Assembly (NCBI RefSeq): GCF_023369855.1
Contig: NZ_JAMBPP010000005.1
Coordinates: 186,001 to 250,000, forward strand
DNA: 64,000 bases
Source: Actinotalea alkalitolerans
Lineage (GTDB): Bacteria > Actinomycetota > Actinomycetes > Actinomycetales > Cellulomonadaceae
Direction of reading: 5' to 3'
Shown: piece after piece, positions 54,710 to 63,584 of the stretch
Position numbering within the stretch: position 1 is the stretch's first letter
Layout of the letters: every line of letters begins with the position of its first letter
The notes under the pieces: generated by a model
The model's database searches: none
The model's input: the letters and a program-made list of their open reading frames with translations, nothing else
Told to the model about the DNA's origin: nothing
Made by a program: the position numbers and the translations under genes

Positions 54710-56206
54710 TCAGGACCTGCCGAGGACCCAGCCGGCAGGTGCGGCGAGGGCGTCGGCCTCGGCCGGCCCCCAGCTCCCCGGGGCGTAAGGCAACGGCTCG
54801 GGCCGGGCGGGGCCGAGCAGCGGCTCGAAGGCCGCCCAGGCGTCGGCCAGTCCCCGGGGGGTGGTGAACAGCGTGCGGTCGCCGACGAGCACGTCGTGCA
54901 GCAGCGAGGCGTAGGCGGGCAGCGTGTCCCCGGTCTCGACGTCGCCGAGGTCCAGTCGGGCGGTGCCGGTCGCCAGCGCCAGGTCGGGACCGGGGCGCTT
55001 GACGTTGGCGGTGACCTCGATCGAGCCGTCGCCCGCGAGGGACAGGCTGACGCAGCCGGGTGCGACGCCGTCGCCGAAGATCTCGACCGGGTCGCGCCGC
55101 AGCACCAGGGAGACCCGTTGGGCCGAGGCGGCCATGCGCTTGCCGGTGCGCAGCAGGAACGGCACCCCGCGCCACCGCTCGTTGTCGATCCACAGCCGGG
55201 CGGCGACGAACGTGTCGGTGGTCGAGTCGTCGGCGACGCCCTCGATGTCGCGGTACCCCTCGAACTGGCCCAGGACGACGTCGTCGGCCTCGAGGGGGCG
55301 GAAGCAGCCGATGACCTCCTCGCGGACCCGGGCGAGGTCGTCCGCGGCCAGGGCACGGGGCGGCTCCATGGCGACCTGGGCGGCCACCTGGAACAGGTGG
55401 GTCACGAGCATGTCGAGCGCAGCGCCGGTCTCGTCGTAGAACTCGGCGCGCTGGTCCACGTCGAGGGTCTCAGGGACGTCGATCTGCACCTGCGTGACGT
55501 GGTGGCGGTCCCAGATGCTGCCGAAGAGCTCGTTGGCGAAGCGCAGGACGTGCAGGTTCTGGACCGCCTCCTTGCCCAGGAAGTGATCGATGCGGAACAC
55601 CTGCTTCTCGTCGAAGACCTCGTGCACCACACCGTCCAGCTCGCGGAAGGACTCGGGTGAGGTCCCGTAGGGCTTCTCGTAGACGATGCGGACACCGTCG
55701 GTGAGGTCGTGGGCGTCCAGGGCGCGGGTCAGCGGGATGAACGCCGTGGGCGGCACCGCCAGGTAGTGCACGACGTCGACGTCCTGGGGAGCGTGGTCGT
55801 CGCCGGCCACGAGCTCGCACAGCTCGGCCAGGAGCTCGGGCAGGTTGCCGGCGTCCTCCTCGGTGACCTCGCGGGCCCAGCGCGAGTGCCTGACGACGGC
55901 GTCTGCGGCGTCGGCGGCGTCCTGGTCGATGTCGCCACCGTCGTCCTCGTCGCCGAACTCCTTGATCGCCTCCTGGATCAGCGTGGCGAACTCGTCGTCG
56001 GTCTGGTCGTTGCGACCGGTCCCGAGCAGGGCCCAGCGCTCGGGCAGCAGGCCGCGCCGTTGCAGGGTCGCCAGGGCCGGCAGGACGAGACGGCGTGAGA
56101 GGTCGCCGCGGGCCCCGTGCAGGACGAGGACCAGCGGCGCCGGTGAGCTCCCCGCGCCCGACGCAGGGTCGGGGATGTCATCGGTCAGGTCGTCGGTCGA
56201 CGTCAT
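54710..56206 (-). CDS. zwf: glucose-6-phosphate dehydrogenase
   Basis: A 498-residue enzyme that oxidises glucose 6-phosphate to the lactone with NADP. The substrate site RIDHFLGKEAVQNL, EKPYGTSPESF and the NADP strand LVLVLHGARGDLSRR are seen. The common family motif there is GAxGDL with Ser or Thr; Arg at this place is unusual. The first 25 residues are acidic and poorly conserved. No opcA, tal or pgi lies next to it, so it may be a second copy outside the main pentose-phosphate operon. ATG 56206. Confidence 0.92.
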   Translation of the reverse strand: MTSTDDLTDDIPDPASGAGSSPAPLVLVLHGARGDLSRRLVLPALATLQRRGLLPERWALLGTGRNDQTDDEFATLIQEAIKEFGDEDDGGDIDQDAADAADAVVRHSRWAREVTEEDAGNLPELLAELCELVAGDDHAPQDVDVVHYLAVPPTAFIPLTRALDAHDLTDGVRIVYEKPYGTSPESFRELDGVVHEVFDEKQVFRIDHFLGKEAVQNLHVLRFANELFGSIWDRHHVTQVQIDVPETLDVDQRAEFYDETGAALDMLVTHLFQVAAQVAMEPPRALAADDLARVREEVIGCFRPLEADDVVLGQFEGYRDIEGVADDSTTDTFVAARLWIDNERWRGVPFLLRTGKRMAASAQRVSLVLRRDPVEIFGDGVAPGCVSLSLAGDGSIEVTANVKRPGPDLALATGTARLDLGDVETGDTLPAYASLLHDVLVGDRTLFTTPRGLADAWAAFEPLLGPARPEPLPYAPGSWGPAEADALAAPAGWVLGRS

Positions 56207-56277
56207 CGGGGCCGCCAAGAGGTGAGGTGGGGTGGGCGTCTCGACGCTACGTCGATCCACCGGCTCCCGCGCGTCGG

Positions 56278-57060
56278 TCACTCGGCGCGGGTCGGCCAGT
56301 CCTCGGCGGAGACCCCGCGGACGACCCATCCGGTCCCGGTGCGCTCCATCGTGAGGACGAAGAGGCGGTGCTGCGTCGGGATCATCCAGTGCGGCTGCGC
56401 CTCGTCCACCGCAGACGTCACCACGCTCTGCTCGACCCCGAACTGCACGTAGGTGAAGGGGTCGCTGCGGTGGTACCAGCTGTCGAGGTGCACTACTCGC
56501 AGTGACGCGTGGGTGATGTCGTACCCCTCGGCGTCCGCCGGTGCGACGGTGAGGCGCGGATCGGCGACGAGAAGAGGGCAGAACCCGCACTGGGCACCGG
56601 AGATCTCCTCGAGCAGGACCGTGCCGCTTCCTGCCATGGCGTCGTTCCACGCCGCGAAGAAGAGGAGCCCGGTGCTCATGGCCCCCCCGAGTGAGGGATC
56701 GAAGCGGATCTCCTCGATGTCCGACGGCTCGAGGCGCGAACCGGTCGGGTAGATGAGCTGATCGTCCGATGCCGGGGGGTCGAGCCTCTCGAGCGCCACC
56801 GGCATCACACCCCACGCCTGCAGCAGTGACTCTGCCGCGGCCGTGCCGAGCCCACCGTCGTCGGCCTCGGCGGGCGCAGCAGGTGGTGACGGCCGCACCG
56901 GCTCGACATCGGTCTCGGGTGCGCCATCGGCCTCAGATGCTGCGCTGGGAGCCTCCTGCTCGGGGGACCCCCAGGCGGCGAGCACCCCGAGCGCCATCAG
57001 CGGCAGGACCAGCACCATGAGGAGCAGCGGTCGTGGGCGCAGGGCGAGGCGAGTCGTCAT
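56278..57060 (-). CDS. secreted or anchored hypothetical protein
   Basis: A 260-residue protein with an N-terminal hydrophobic segment (PLLLMVLVLPLMALGVLAAW) that acts as signal peptide or anchor, followed by an acidic Pro/Ala/Glu linker. The folded part (residues about 75-260) has AAWNDAMAGSGTVLLEEIS, a GAQCGFCP cysteine pair and LRVVHLDSWYHRSDPFTYVQ. The CxxC could be redox-active or bind metal. No family is recognised. ATG 57060. Confidence 0.6.
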   Translation of the reverse strand: MTTRLALRPRPLLLMVLVLPLMALGVLAAWGSPEQEAPSAASEADGAPETDVEPVRPSPPAAPAEADDGGLGTAAAESLLQAWGVMPVALERLDPPASDDQLIYPTGSRLEPSDIEEIRFDPSLGGAMSTGLLFFAAWNDAMAGSGTVLLEEISGAQCGFCPLLVADPRLTVAPADAEGYDITHASLRVVHLDSWYHRSDPFTYVQFGVEQSVVTSAVDEAQPHWMIPTQHRLFVLTMERTGTGWVVRGVSAEDWPTRAE

Positions 57061-57230
57061 GCGGAGCAGCCAAGCCGGATCGACCCGTCGTCGGGCTGGG
57101 GGGCCCGTTCGGTCGGGGGTGAGGGGTGCACGCGTGCGCCTGTGGATGACTGGAGGGAATCCCGCCGAGCGCCCACGGGTTGTCCTCACACAGGGCGAGG
57201 TCGTGTCCTCGCGAGTCGAAGGAGACCCAC

Positions 57231-57524
57231 ATGACCGTCACCGCACGTCTGAACGGGGTGGAGGTCGCGCGCAGCGACCGCACCGTGATCGTCGAGGGCA
57301 ACCACTACTTCCCGCCCGACGACGTCCGGTGGGACCTGCTGACGCCGACCTCCCGCACGAGCGTCTGCCCATGGAAGGGCACCGCGAGCTACTGGTCGGT
57401 GCGCGGGGGTGATGAGGTCGCGGAGGACGCCGCGTGGGCGTACCCGACACCCAAGGATGCCGCCGCCGAGATCCGTGACCACGTCGCCTTCTGGCGCGGG
57501 GTCGTGGTGCGAGAGGAGTCGTGA
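57231..57524 (+). CDS. DUF427 family protein
   Basis: A 97-residue protein: LNGVEVARSDRTVIVEGNHY, FPPDDVRWDLLTPTSRTSVC, PWKGTASYWSV and AAWAYPTPKDAAAEIRDHVA are the conserved DUF427 blocks, including the CPWKG motif. The fold is a small beta barrel of unknown function. ATG 57231 follows GAAGGAGACCC. It overlaps the next gene by GTGA. Confidence 0.9.
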   Translation: MTVTARLNGVEVARSDRTVIVEGNHYFPPDDVRWDLLTPTSRTSVCPWKGTASYWSVRGGDEVAEDAAWAYPTPKDAAAEIRDHVAFWRGVVVREES

Positions 57525-58165
57525 CGGTGGTGGTCGTGACCCGCGCCGGCCGCACCGCACCTCGCCGCCAGCTGCTGGCGTTGCTCGCCACTGCCTGCCT
57601 CGCGCTCGCGGGGTGCGCGGCGGGTGACGGGCCGGCCGCGCAGGACCCGCCGTCGGACGGCGCGACGTCGCCGTCCGCACCGGCCACCGAAGGCACCCCC
57701 ACCCCGGGCGACGAGGCGGGCGGCGACACCGACGTCGAGCCCGGCACCGCCGACCCCGATGGTCCGCTGACCTTCACCGCGACCACCCTCGACGGCGTCA
57801 CGGTCGACGCCTCCACCTTCGCGGGCGAGCCCGTGGTCCTGTGGTTCTGGGCGCCGTGGTGCTCGATCTGCCGGGCCGAAGCGCCCGACGTCGTCGACGT
57901 GGTGGCCGACCTCGACGGTCAGGTCACGTTCCTGGGCGTCCCCGGGCTGGGCGAGGAGGACGCGATGCGGTCGTTCGTCGACGACACCTCGACCGGGACC
58001 TTCGAGCACCTCGTCGACGCCGACGGTGCTCTCTGGCAGCGCTTCGGCGTGGTCAACCAGCCGGCGTACGCGTTCGTGTCGGCCGACGGCACCGTCGAGG
58101 TCCACGCCGGGGCGCTCGGGGCCGACGCCCTGCGCGAACGCGCCGCACAGCTCACCACCGGCTGA
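57521..58165 (+). CDS. TlpA/thioredoxin-like lipoprotein
   Basis: A 214-residue protein with a lipoprotein signal (LLALLATACLALAGC), an acidic Pro/Thr linker to residue about 75, and a thioredoxin-fold domain: VVLWFWAPWCSICRAEAPDV contains the CxxC. The cis-Pro loop is VVNQPAYAFVSADG. It resembles mycobacterial DsbE/MPT53-type oxidoreductases, acting outside the membrane on protein thiols. The CcdA-like gene follows directly and would supply electrons. GTG start overlaps DUF427. Confidence 0.92.
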   Translation: MTVVVVTRAGRTAPRRQLLALLATACLALAGCAAGDGPAAQDPPSDGATSPSAPATEGTPTPGDEAGGDTDVEPGTADPDGPLTFTATTLDGVTVDASTFAGEPVVLWFWAPWCSICRAEAPDVVDVVADLDGQVTFLGVPGLGEEDAMRSFVDDTSTGTFEHLVDADGALWQRFGVVNQPAYAFVSADGTVEVHAGALGADALRERAAQLTTG

Positions 58166-58167
58166 CC

Positions 58168-59043
58168 GTGATCGACCCGGCGGTCCTGACCCTCGCGCTG
58201 GTCGCCGGGGCGGTCGCGGCGTTCAACCCCTGCGGCTTCGCGCTCCTGCCCGCGTACCTGACGATGCTCGTGTCCGGCCCGGGCGGGCAGCAGGGTGCCG
58301 CCGTCGCCCGGGCGCTGCGCTTCACCGCCGGGATGACGGTGGGGTTCGTCGCGGTCTTCGGCGGGTTCGCACTCCTGGTCGCGCCGTTCGCCCTGTCCCT
58401 CGAGCGATGGCTCCCGGTGCTGACGATCGTGATCGGCGTGGTGCTCATGGGTCTGGGCGTCTGGCTGCTCGCCGGACGGACCCTCGCCCTGCCGGCGCTC
58501 CGGCGTGGCGGGCGCGCACCGACAGGGTCGTGGGGATCGCAGGTCGGCTACGGGGTGACCTTCGCGCTGGTGTCGTTGTCCTGCACGATCGCTCCGTTCC
58601 TGGCGGTGACGACCGGGGCGCTGCGCAGCGGCAGCGTGGTCGGCGCCCTGTCCGCCTTCGTCGCCTACGCCGTCGGGATGGGCGCGGTGGTCGGGGTGCT
58701 CGCGGTCGCTGCGGCCACCGCGAGCGCGAGCGTCACCGCACGCCTGCGCCGGGCCGGGCCGGTGATCGCCCGGTCCAGCGGTGCGCTGCTGGTGCTGGCC
58801 GGTGGGTACGTCGCCTGGTACGGCTGGTTCGAGCTGCGCGTGCTCGCCGGGACCGGGACGGACGACCCGGTGATCGGCGCCGCCATCGGCGTCCAGGGGT
58901 GGCTGACCCGCGCGGTGATCGACCTCGGCACCGGTGGTGTCCTCGTCGGGCTGGGTGTCGTGCTGGTCGCGGCGGCCGTGGTCGCGGTGCGCGGTGCGCG
59001 TCGTCGGGCGAGCGTGGCACGAGCGGCCGCCGACCCGTCATGA
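58168..59043 (+). CDS. ccdA: CcdA/DsbD-type thiol-disulfide membrane transporter
   Basis: A 291-residue membrane protein with six to eight helices. The first conserved Cys is in AFNPCGFALLPAYLTML and the second in FALVSLSCTIAPFLAV, the two redox cysteines of CcdA. Helices continue to FELRVLAG, then a C-terminal helix. It moves reducing equivalents from cytoplasmic thioredoxin to the extracytoplasmic TlpA-like protein encoded two bases upstream. GTG 58168. Confidence 0.9.
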   Translation: MIDPAVLTLALVAGAVAAFNPCGFALLPAYLTMLVSGPGGQQGAAVARALRFTAGMTVGFVAVFGGFALLVAPFALSLERWLPVLTIVIGVVLMGLGVWLLAGRTLALPALRRGGRAPTGSWGSQVGYGVTFALVSLSCTIAPFLAVTTGALRSGSVVGALSAFVAYAVGMGAVVGVLAVAAATASASVTARLRRAGPVIARSSGALLVLAGGYVAWYGWFELRVLAGTGTDDPVIGAAIGVQGWLTRAVIDLGTGGVLVGLGVVLVAAAVVAVRGARRRASVARAAADPS

Positions 59044-59125
59044 CCCACGGTGTGGTCAGGGCGTGCAGCGCCCTCGATGACGTGCCAGCATCGAGTCTCA
59101 GCACGAGCGCGGGGGGCGGTACCGG

Positions 59126-60064
59126 ATGGGCACGACGGGCGAGCGGGGATCTCGGCGAGCCTCGGCCGCCCTGGTCCTGGCGCTGACGACGGCACTGGTC
59201 CTGTCTGGGTGCGGCGCCGGGGACGGGGAGGTCGTGGGCGGCACACCGACCGAGAGCGTCACCACCCAGGACCAGCCTCTGCTCCAGGTCAGCTCCTCGG
59301 GCGGCTACACGCTCTTCGGGACCGACTTCTCGACCGTGGCCCAGCTGACCGTGTACCCCGACGGGCGCGCCGTGACCCACGGCCCGCAGATCGCGATCTA
59401 CCCGCCACCGGCGCTGCCCTCCCTGCAGCTGCACACGCTGCGGGAGGCCGACGTCGACGCACTGGTCGACCTCGCACGGGAGGCCCGCCTGCTGGCCGAC
59501 GGCCCCGACTACGGCAGCCCACCTGTCGCGGACGCCCCGGTCACGAGCGTGACGCTCCGGGTGGACGGCTCGACCTATCTCCACGAGGTCGACGGCCTGG
59601 GCGTCGAGGGCCTCGAGGACACATCCCTGCCGGGGGTGAGCCCCCAGGCCCGTGAGGCCCGCGAGGTGCTCAGCACGTTCGTCCAGGACGCGCAGGAGCT
59701 CGTCACGGCCGCCGCCGACGGCGTGCCGTACCAGCCGGGTTCCTACGCCGTCCTTGTCCTGCCGGTCGACGACGTGACGAGCGATGACGGTGCCGAGCGC
59801 AATGGCGAGGGGAACGGCGCGGCCGCCCCGCCGGAGCCGACCGCCCCCGACAGGCCGACGGTGCTCCCGTGGACCGTCGACGGCGTGACGCTCGCGGACG
59901 CCGGGCAGTGCGTGCTCGTCACCGGGGACCAGGCGCGCGACCTGGAGGATGCGCTCGCGGACGCCGACCTGCTGACCCGCTTCGAGCAGGACGACGTCGT
60001 GTACGACGTCTGGGTGCGCCCCCTGCTGCCGGAGGAGCAGGGCTGCGCCGACGCCCAGCCGTGA
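59126..60064 (+). CDS. hypothetical lipoprotein
   Basis: A 312-residue protein with a lipoprotein signal ending LVLSGC (ALVLALTTALVLSGC). The body has LFGTDFSTVAQLTVYPDGRA, VTHGPQIAIYPPPALPSLQL and LREADVDALVDLAREARLLA, and a Gly/Ala/Asp linker near residues 220-240. The C-terminus has two cysteines (AGQCVLV, EQGCADA). No family is known to me. It stands alone between the ccd genes and the convergent cluster. Confidence 0.75.
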   Translation: MGTTGERGSRRASAALVLALTTALVLSGCGAGDGEVVGGTPTESVTTQDQPLLQVSSSGGYTLFGTDFSTVAQLTVYPDGRAVTHGPQIAIYPPPALPSLQLHTLREADVDALVDLAREARLLADGPDYGSPPVADAPVTSVTLRVDGSTYLHEVDGLGVEGLEDTSLPGVSPQAREAREVLSTFVQDAQELVTAAADGVPYQPGSYAVLVLPVDDVTSDDGAERNGEGNGAAAPPEPTAPDRPTVLPWTVDGVTLADAGQCVLVTGDQARDLEDALADADLLTRFEQDDVVYDVWVRPLLPEEQGCADAQP

Positions 60065-60122
60065 CCGCGGACCTCGGCCGGTCGGCGGACAGTGGACCTC
60101 AGCCCGTGACCGGCGCGAGGAC

Positions 60123-60575
60123 TCAGCGCGTGCGTGGCGTGTCCTCGCGCAGCGCGGTGAGCACCGCGTCGATCCGCCGACGCCGGGTCTCGTCGGTCTT
60201 CGCGCCCTGGACGGCCAGGGCGTGCGCCTTCTGCCTGCTGGGCGACAGCGCGGAGAACGCGTCCTGCGCGCCGGCCTCCGCGAGGGCCTCCGCGAGCTCG
60301 GCCGGCAGGTCGACGGTGCGCGGCTCGAGGTCCACCTCGACCTCGACCTCGACGTCCTGCCCTCCGGCGACACCTGCTGCGGAACGGTTCTCGGCGCTCA
60401 GGGAGATGAGCGTCCGACCGCCCATCGTGGCCACCGTGCTGCGGTAGGTGTGATCGCCGACGGTGACCCGGACCGGTGGCCTGCGGCCCTGACCGAGGGC
60501 GACCAGGACGTCGTCGGGCACAGGGATGCCCGTGGTGGTCGGGCCGGTCTGCAGGATCGTGGTGCGGTACCTCAC
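60123..60575 (-). CDS. DUF1905/YdeI-type protein
   Basis: A 150-residue protein. YRTTILQTGPTTTGIPVPDD, then LGQGRRPPVRVTVGDHTYRS and the pattern LPAELAEALAEAG, FSALSPSRQKAHALAV match DUF1905 with the YdeI/OmpD-associated C-terminal part. Its function is unknown. GTG 60575 overlaps the VOC gene stop (GTGA), so it is third in an operon with the AraC regulator. Confidence 0.85.
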   Translation of the reverse strand: MRYRTTILQTGPTTTGIPVPDDVLVALGQGRRPPVRVTVGDHTYRSTVATMGGRTLISLSAENRSAAGVAGGQDVEVEVEVDLEPRTVDLPAELAEALAEAGAQDAFSALSPSRQKAHALAVQGAKTDETRRRRIDAVLTALREDTPRTR

Positions 60576-61006
60576 GTCGGGCTCCCGGCGGCGTGGGTGG
60601 CGTTGAGCTGACCGATCCGGATCGCGTTGCCGAACGGGTCGCGGATGCCGAAGTCGATGCCGTACGGCCGCTCGGTGGGCTCGTCGGTGACGTCCACACC
60701 ACGGGCCGTGAGCTCGGCGTGGGCGGCGTGGGCGTCGGGGGTGCTCAGGCACAACCAGCCGCCCATCGCCCCCTTGGTCAGGAGCTCGCGGACCTGCTCG
60801 GCCGTCGCGGGGTCCATCGCGGGCGGGCCCGGGACCTCGAGCAGGATCTGATGACCCGGGTCGCCCGGCACGTGCACGGTGAGCCACCGCATGAAGCCGA
60901 GGTCCTGGTCGACGGCGACCTGCAGACCGAGGGTGTCGACGTAGAACGTCAGCGCCTGGTCCTGGTCGAGGACGAAGATCTGGGACTGCGTGATGGAGGT
61001 GAGCAT
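60572..61006 (-). CDS. VOC-superfamily (glyoxalase-like) protein
   Basis: A 144-residue protein with two beta-alpha-beta-beta-beta units: SQIFVLDQDQALTFYVDTLG and GFMRWLTVHVPGDPGHQILL in the first; GVDVTDEPTERPYGIDFGIR and DPFGNAIRIGQ in the second. It resembles bleomycin-resistance/dioxygenase family members linked to AraC regulators in actinobacteria. Metal ligands are only partly recognisable. ATG 61006 lies 10 bases after the AraC gene. Confidence 0.88.
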   Translation of the reverse strand: MLTSITQSQIFVLDQDQALTFYVDTLGLQVAVDQDLGFMRWLTVHVPGDPGHQILLEVPGPPAMDPATAEQVRELLTKGAMGGWLCLSTPDAHAAHAELTARGVDVTDEPTERPYGIDFGIRDPFGNAIRIGQLNATHAAGSPT

Positions 61007-61016
61007 GTCCTCGACG

Positions 61017-61451
61017 CTAGGGCCCGGCCCGCTCGGTGCCTTCTCCGAAATTGCTCGGTCTGGTCCACGCACGGGTGAAGCAGGTGGGGGCCCCGACGGC
61101 CGGGGGCAGACCTCGCATGCGCTGCCGGTACTGCGTCGGTGACTCCCCGACGACGTCGCGGAAGGTCCGGCTGAACGTCCCGAGGCTGGTGAAGCCCACC
61201 GTCATGCAGATGTCGGTCACGCTCGTCGGTGTCTCACGCAGCAGGGTCATGGCCCGCTCGATTCGCCGGCGCTGCAGGTAGCGGTGAGGGGTCTCGCCGA
61301 AGGTCGCCCGGAACGTCCGCACGAAGTGCGCCTCGGAGACGACGGCGATCGCCGCGAGGGTCGGGATGTCGAGGGGCTCGGCGTATGAGCGGTCCATCGC
61401 GTCGCGGGCACGCAGGAGCCGTCGGTTCTGCTCCTCGACGGCGCGGCCCAC
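61017..61451 (-). CDS. AraC-family transcriptional regulator
   Basis: A 144-residue protein made mostly of the AraC DNA-binding domain: LDIPTLAAIAVVSEAHFVRT, FRATFGETPHRYLQRRRIER and VTDICMTVGFTSLGTFSRTF with VVGESPTQYRQ. No ligand domain is present. GTG 61451 with GATACG close upstream suggests a leaderless transcript. It probably controls the VOC and DUF1905 genes that follow. Confidence 0.9.
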   Translation of the reverse strand: MGRAVEEQNRRLLRARDAMDRSYAEPLDIPTLAAIAVVSEAHFVRTFRATFGETPHRYLQRRRIERAMTLLRETPTSVTDICMTVGFTSLGTFSRTFRDVVGESPTQYRQRMRGLPPAVGAPTCFTRAWTRPSNFGEGTERAGP

Positions 61452-61542
61452 GGTCGTATCTCACCATCGTGCGGCCGGTGCCGCGACGGTGCGATGCTGC
61501 GTCGACCGGCGGGAGGGTTCCGCCCACTGATGAGGGAGCCAC

Positions 61543-63573
61543 GTGACGACCTACCTCGGCATCGACCTGGCCTGGGGGGTGCGGGCCCGCACGGGGCTCG
61601 CCGTCCTCGACGAGACGGGTCGGCTGGTGGCCTCCTGCTCGGTCCGCACCGACGAGGAGATCGCCGCGTTCGTCGAGGCCGCGTCGCCGCAGGACTGCGT
61701 CGTGGCGATCGACGCGCCGCTGGTCGTCCCCAACCTCACCGGTCGACGCGTGTGCGAGGCCCTGGTCAGCCGCGAGTTCGGGCCCTACGACGCGGGCGCC
61801 TACCCGGCGAACCGCAGCAACCCGCACTTCGACCCGCCGCGTGCGCTGAGCCTCGCGCGACGGTTCGGCTGGGAGATCGACCCGGCCGTGCAGCCGGGGC
61901 GGGGGGCCGTCGCGATCGAGGTGTACCCGCACCCCGCGATGGTGACCCTCTTCGGCCTCGCGACGGTCCTGCCCTACAAGGCGCGCGCGGGTCGTGACCT
62001 CGAGTCGTTGCGGGCCGCGTTCCTGCAGCTGTTCGCCCACCTCGAGCGGGTCTGCGACGCGACCCTGCAGCTGTCGACCTCGACCCGGTGGCGCGAGCTG
62101 CGGGAGTCCGTCCGCACGGCGGGGCGCAAGAGCGAGCTCGGCGTCGTCGAGGACGAGGTCGACGCGATCCTGTGCGCGTACCTGGCCTGGTTGTGGGGCC
62201 GACGCGACCCGGGCATGCGGGTGCTGGGCGATGTCACCACGGGCTACATCGTGGTGCCGGGTCACCCGACCGTCCCTCCGGCGCGGGCGCCCCGGGTCCG
62301 TGCGTCGGCCGCGGCGGCGCGTGAGGTGGTGGTCTCGGAGATGGTGGTCCGCGAGCACCGGATCACGGTCCCGGTCGACCGGGCGCACCCTGACCGGTAC
62401 CCGCCGATCGAGGTCTTCGCGCGCGAGATCCTCGACCCCGCGCGGCCGGACCTGCCCCTGCTGCTCTTCCTGCAGGGCGGGCCCGGGGGTCAGGGCCCTC
62501 GGCCGGGGCCGACGGGCTGGTGGCGCACCGCGTTGCGCACCCACCGGGTGGTGCTGCTCGACCAGCGCGGGACGGGTCGGTCGTCACGCGTCGACGGTCG
62601 CCTGGTCGCAGGGCTCATGCCGCAGGATGCCGCCGACTACCTCGCGTGCTTCCGCGCGGACGCGATCGTCGCCGACGCCGAGGACCTGCGCCGCACCGTC
62701 TACGGCGGGCAGCAGTGGTCGACCCTCGGCCAGTCCTACGGCGGGTTCGTCACGCTCACCTACCTGTCGCGCCACCCGCAGGCCCTGACCGCCTGCTACG
62801 TCACGGGCGGCCTGCCGGGCCTGCACGCCGACGCCGAGGAGGTGTATCGCCGCACCTACCCGCGGCAGCTGGCCCGCAACGCCGAGCTCGCCGCACGCCA
62901 CCCGCAGGACGTCGAGCTGCTGGGTCGGATCGCGGACCGCCTGGCGGTGGGCGACGTCGTCCTGCCGAACGGGGACCCGCTGACGGTGCGGCGCCTGCAG
63001 CTGCTGGGGATGTCACTGGGGATGAGCACCGGCGTGGACGACCTGCACTGGTTGCTGGACACCGCGGTCGGGCCGACGGGTGAGCCGACGGACGCCTTCC
63101 TCGCGGAGGTCGCGACCCGCACCGGGTTCGACGCCAACCCGCTGTACGCGGTGCTCCAGGAGGTCATCTACCACCAGGGTGCGCGCGCCGGCGGGTGGGC
63201 GGCCGACGCCGAACGCGCCCGCTGGGCGGAGCTCGGGCCGGGCCACCGTCCGCTCCGGCTGACCGGGGAGGGGTTCTTCCCGTGGATGTTCGAGGAGATC
63301 CGGGCGCTGCGCCCGTTCGCGGCGGCGACCGAGCTGCTCGCGGCGCGTACCGAGTGGCCCGAGCTCTACGACACGGCGCGGCTCGCAGCCAACGAGGTGC
63401 CGGTCGCCGCCGTGCAGTACACCCGCGACCCGTACGTCGACCTGGACCTGGCGCTGGGCACCGCCGACGCCGTCGGGAACCTGAGGGTGTGGGTGACCGA
63501 CGAGCACCTGCACGACGGGCTCCGGGTGGCCGGCGACACGATCCTGCCGCGGCTGATCGAGCTCGCGACCTGA
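61543..63573 (+). CDS. fusion of DUF429 nuclease-like domain and proline iminopeptidase (S33)
   Basis: A 676-residue open frame with two whole proteins. Residues 1-235 are a DUF429 RNase H-like domain (YLGIDLAWGVRARTGLAVLD, VVAIDAPLVVPN, FGPYDAGAYPANRSN, ELGVVEDEVDAILCAY, GYIVVPGHP). Residues about 265-676 are a prolyl aminopeptidase: LLLFLQGGPGGQGPRP, VVLLDQRGTGRSS, the nucleophile in TLGQSYGGFVTLTYL (S398), and VWVTDEHLHDGLRV with the His. The Ala/Arg-rich linker PPARAPRVRASAAAAREVVV joins them. GTG or ATG codons at the start of the second part could also permit separate translation. GTG 61543 follows GAGGGAGCC. Confidence 0.88.
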   Translation: MTTYLGIDLAWGVRARTGLAVLDETGRLVASCSVRTDEEIAAFVEAASPQDCVVAIDAPLVVPNLTGRRVCEALVSREFGPYDAGAYPANRSNPHFDPPRALSLARRFGWEIDPAVQPGRGAVAIEVYPHPAMVTLFGLATVLPYKARAGRDLESLRAAFLQLFAHLERVCDATLQLSTSTRWRELRESVRTAGRKSELGVVEDEVDAILCAYLAWLWGRRDPGMRVLGDVTTGYIVVPGHPTVPPARAPRVRASAAAAREVVVSEMVVREHRITVPVDRAHPDRYPPIEVFAREILDPARPDLPLLLFLQGGPGGQGPRPGPTGWWRTALRTHRVVLLDQRGTGRSSRVDGRLVAGLMPQDAADYLACFRADAIVADAEDLRRTVYGGQQWSTLGQSYGGFVTLTYLSRHPQALTACYVTGGLPGLHADAEEVYRRTYPRQLARNAELAARHPQDVELLGRIADRLAVGDVVLPNGDPLTVRRLQLLGMSLGMSTGVDDLHWLLDTAVGPTGEPTDAFLAEVATRTGFDANPLYAVLQEVIYHQGARAGGWAADAERARWAELGPGHRPLRLTGEGFFPWMFEEIRALRPFAAATELLAARTEWPELYDTARLAANEVPVAAVQYTRDPYVDLDLALGTADAVGNLRVWVTDEHLHDGLRVAGDTILPRLIELAT

Positions 63574-63584
63574 GGGCTCGTGGT

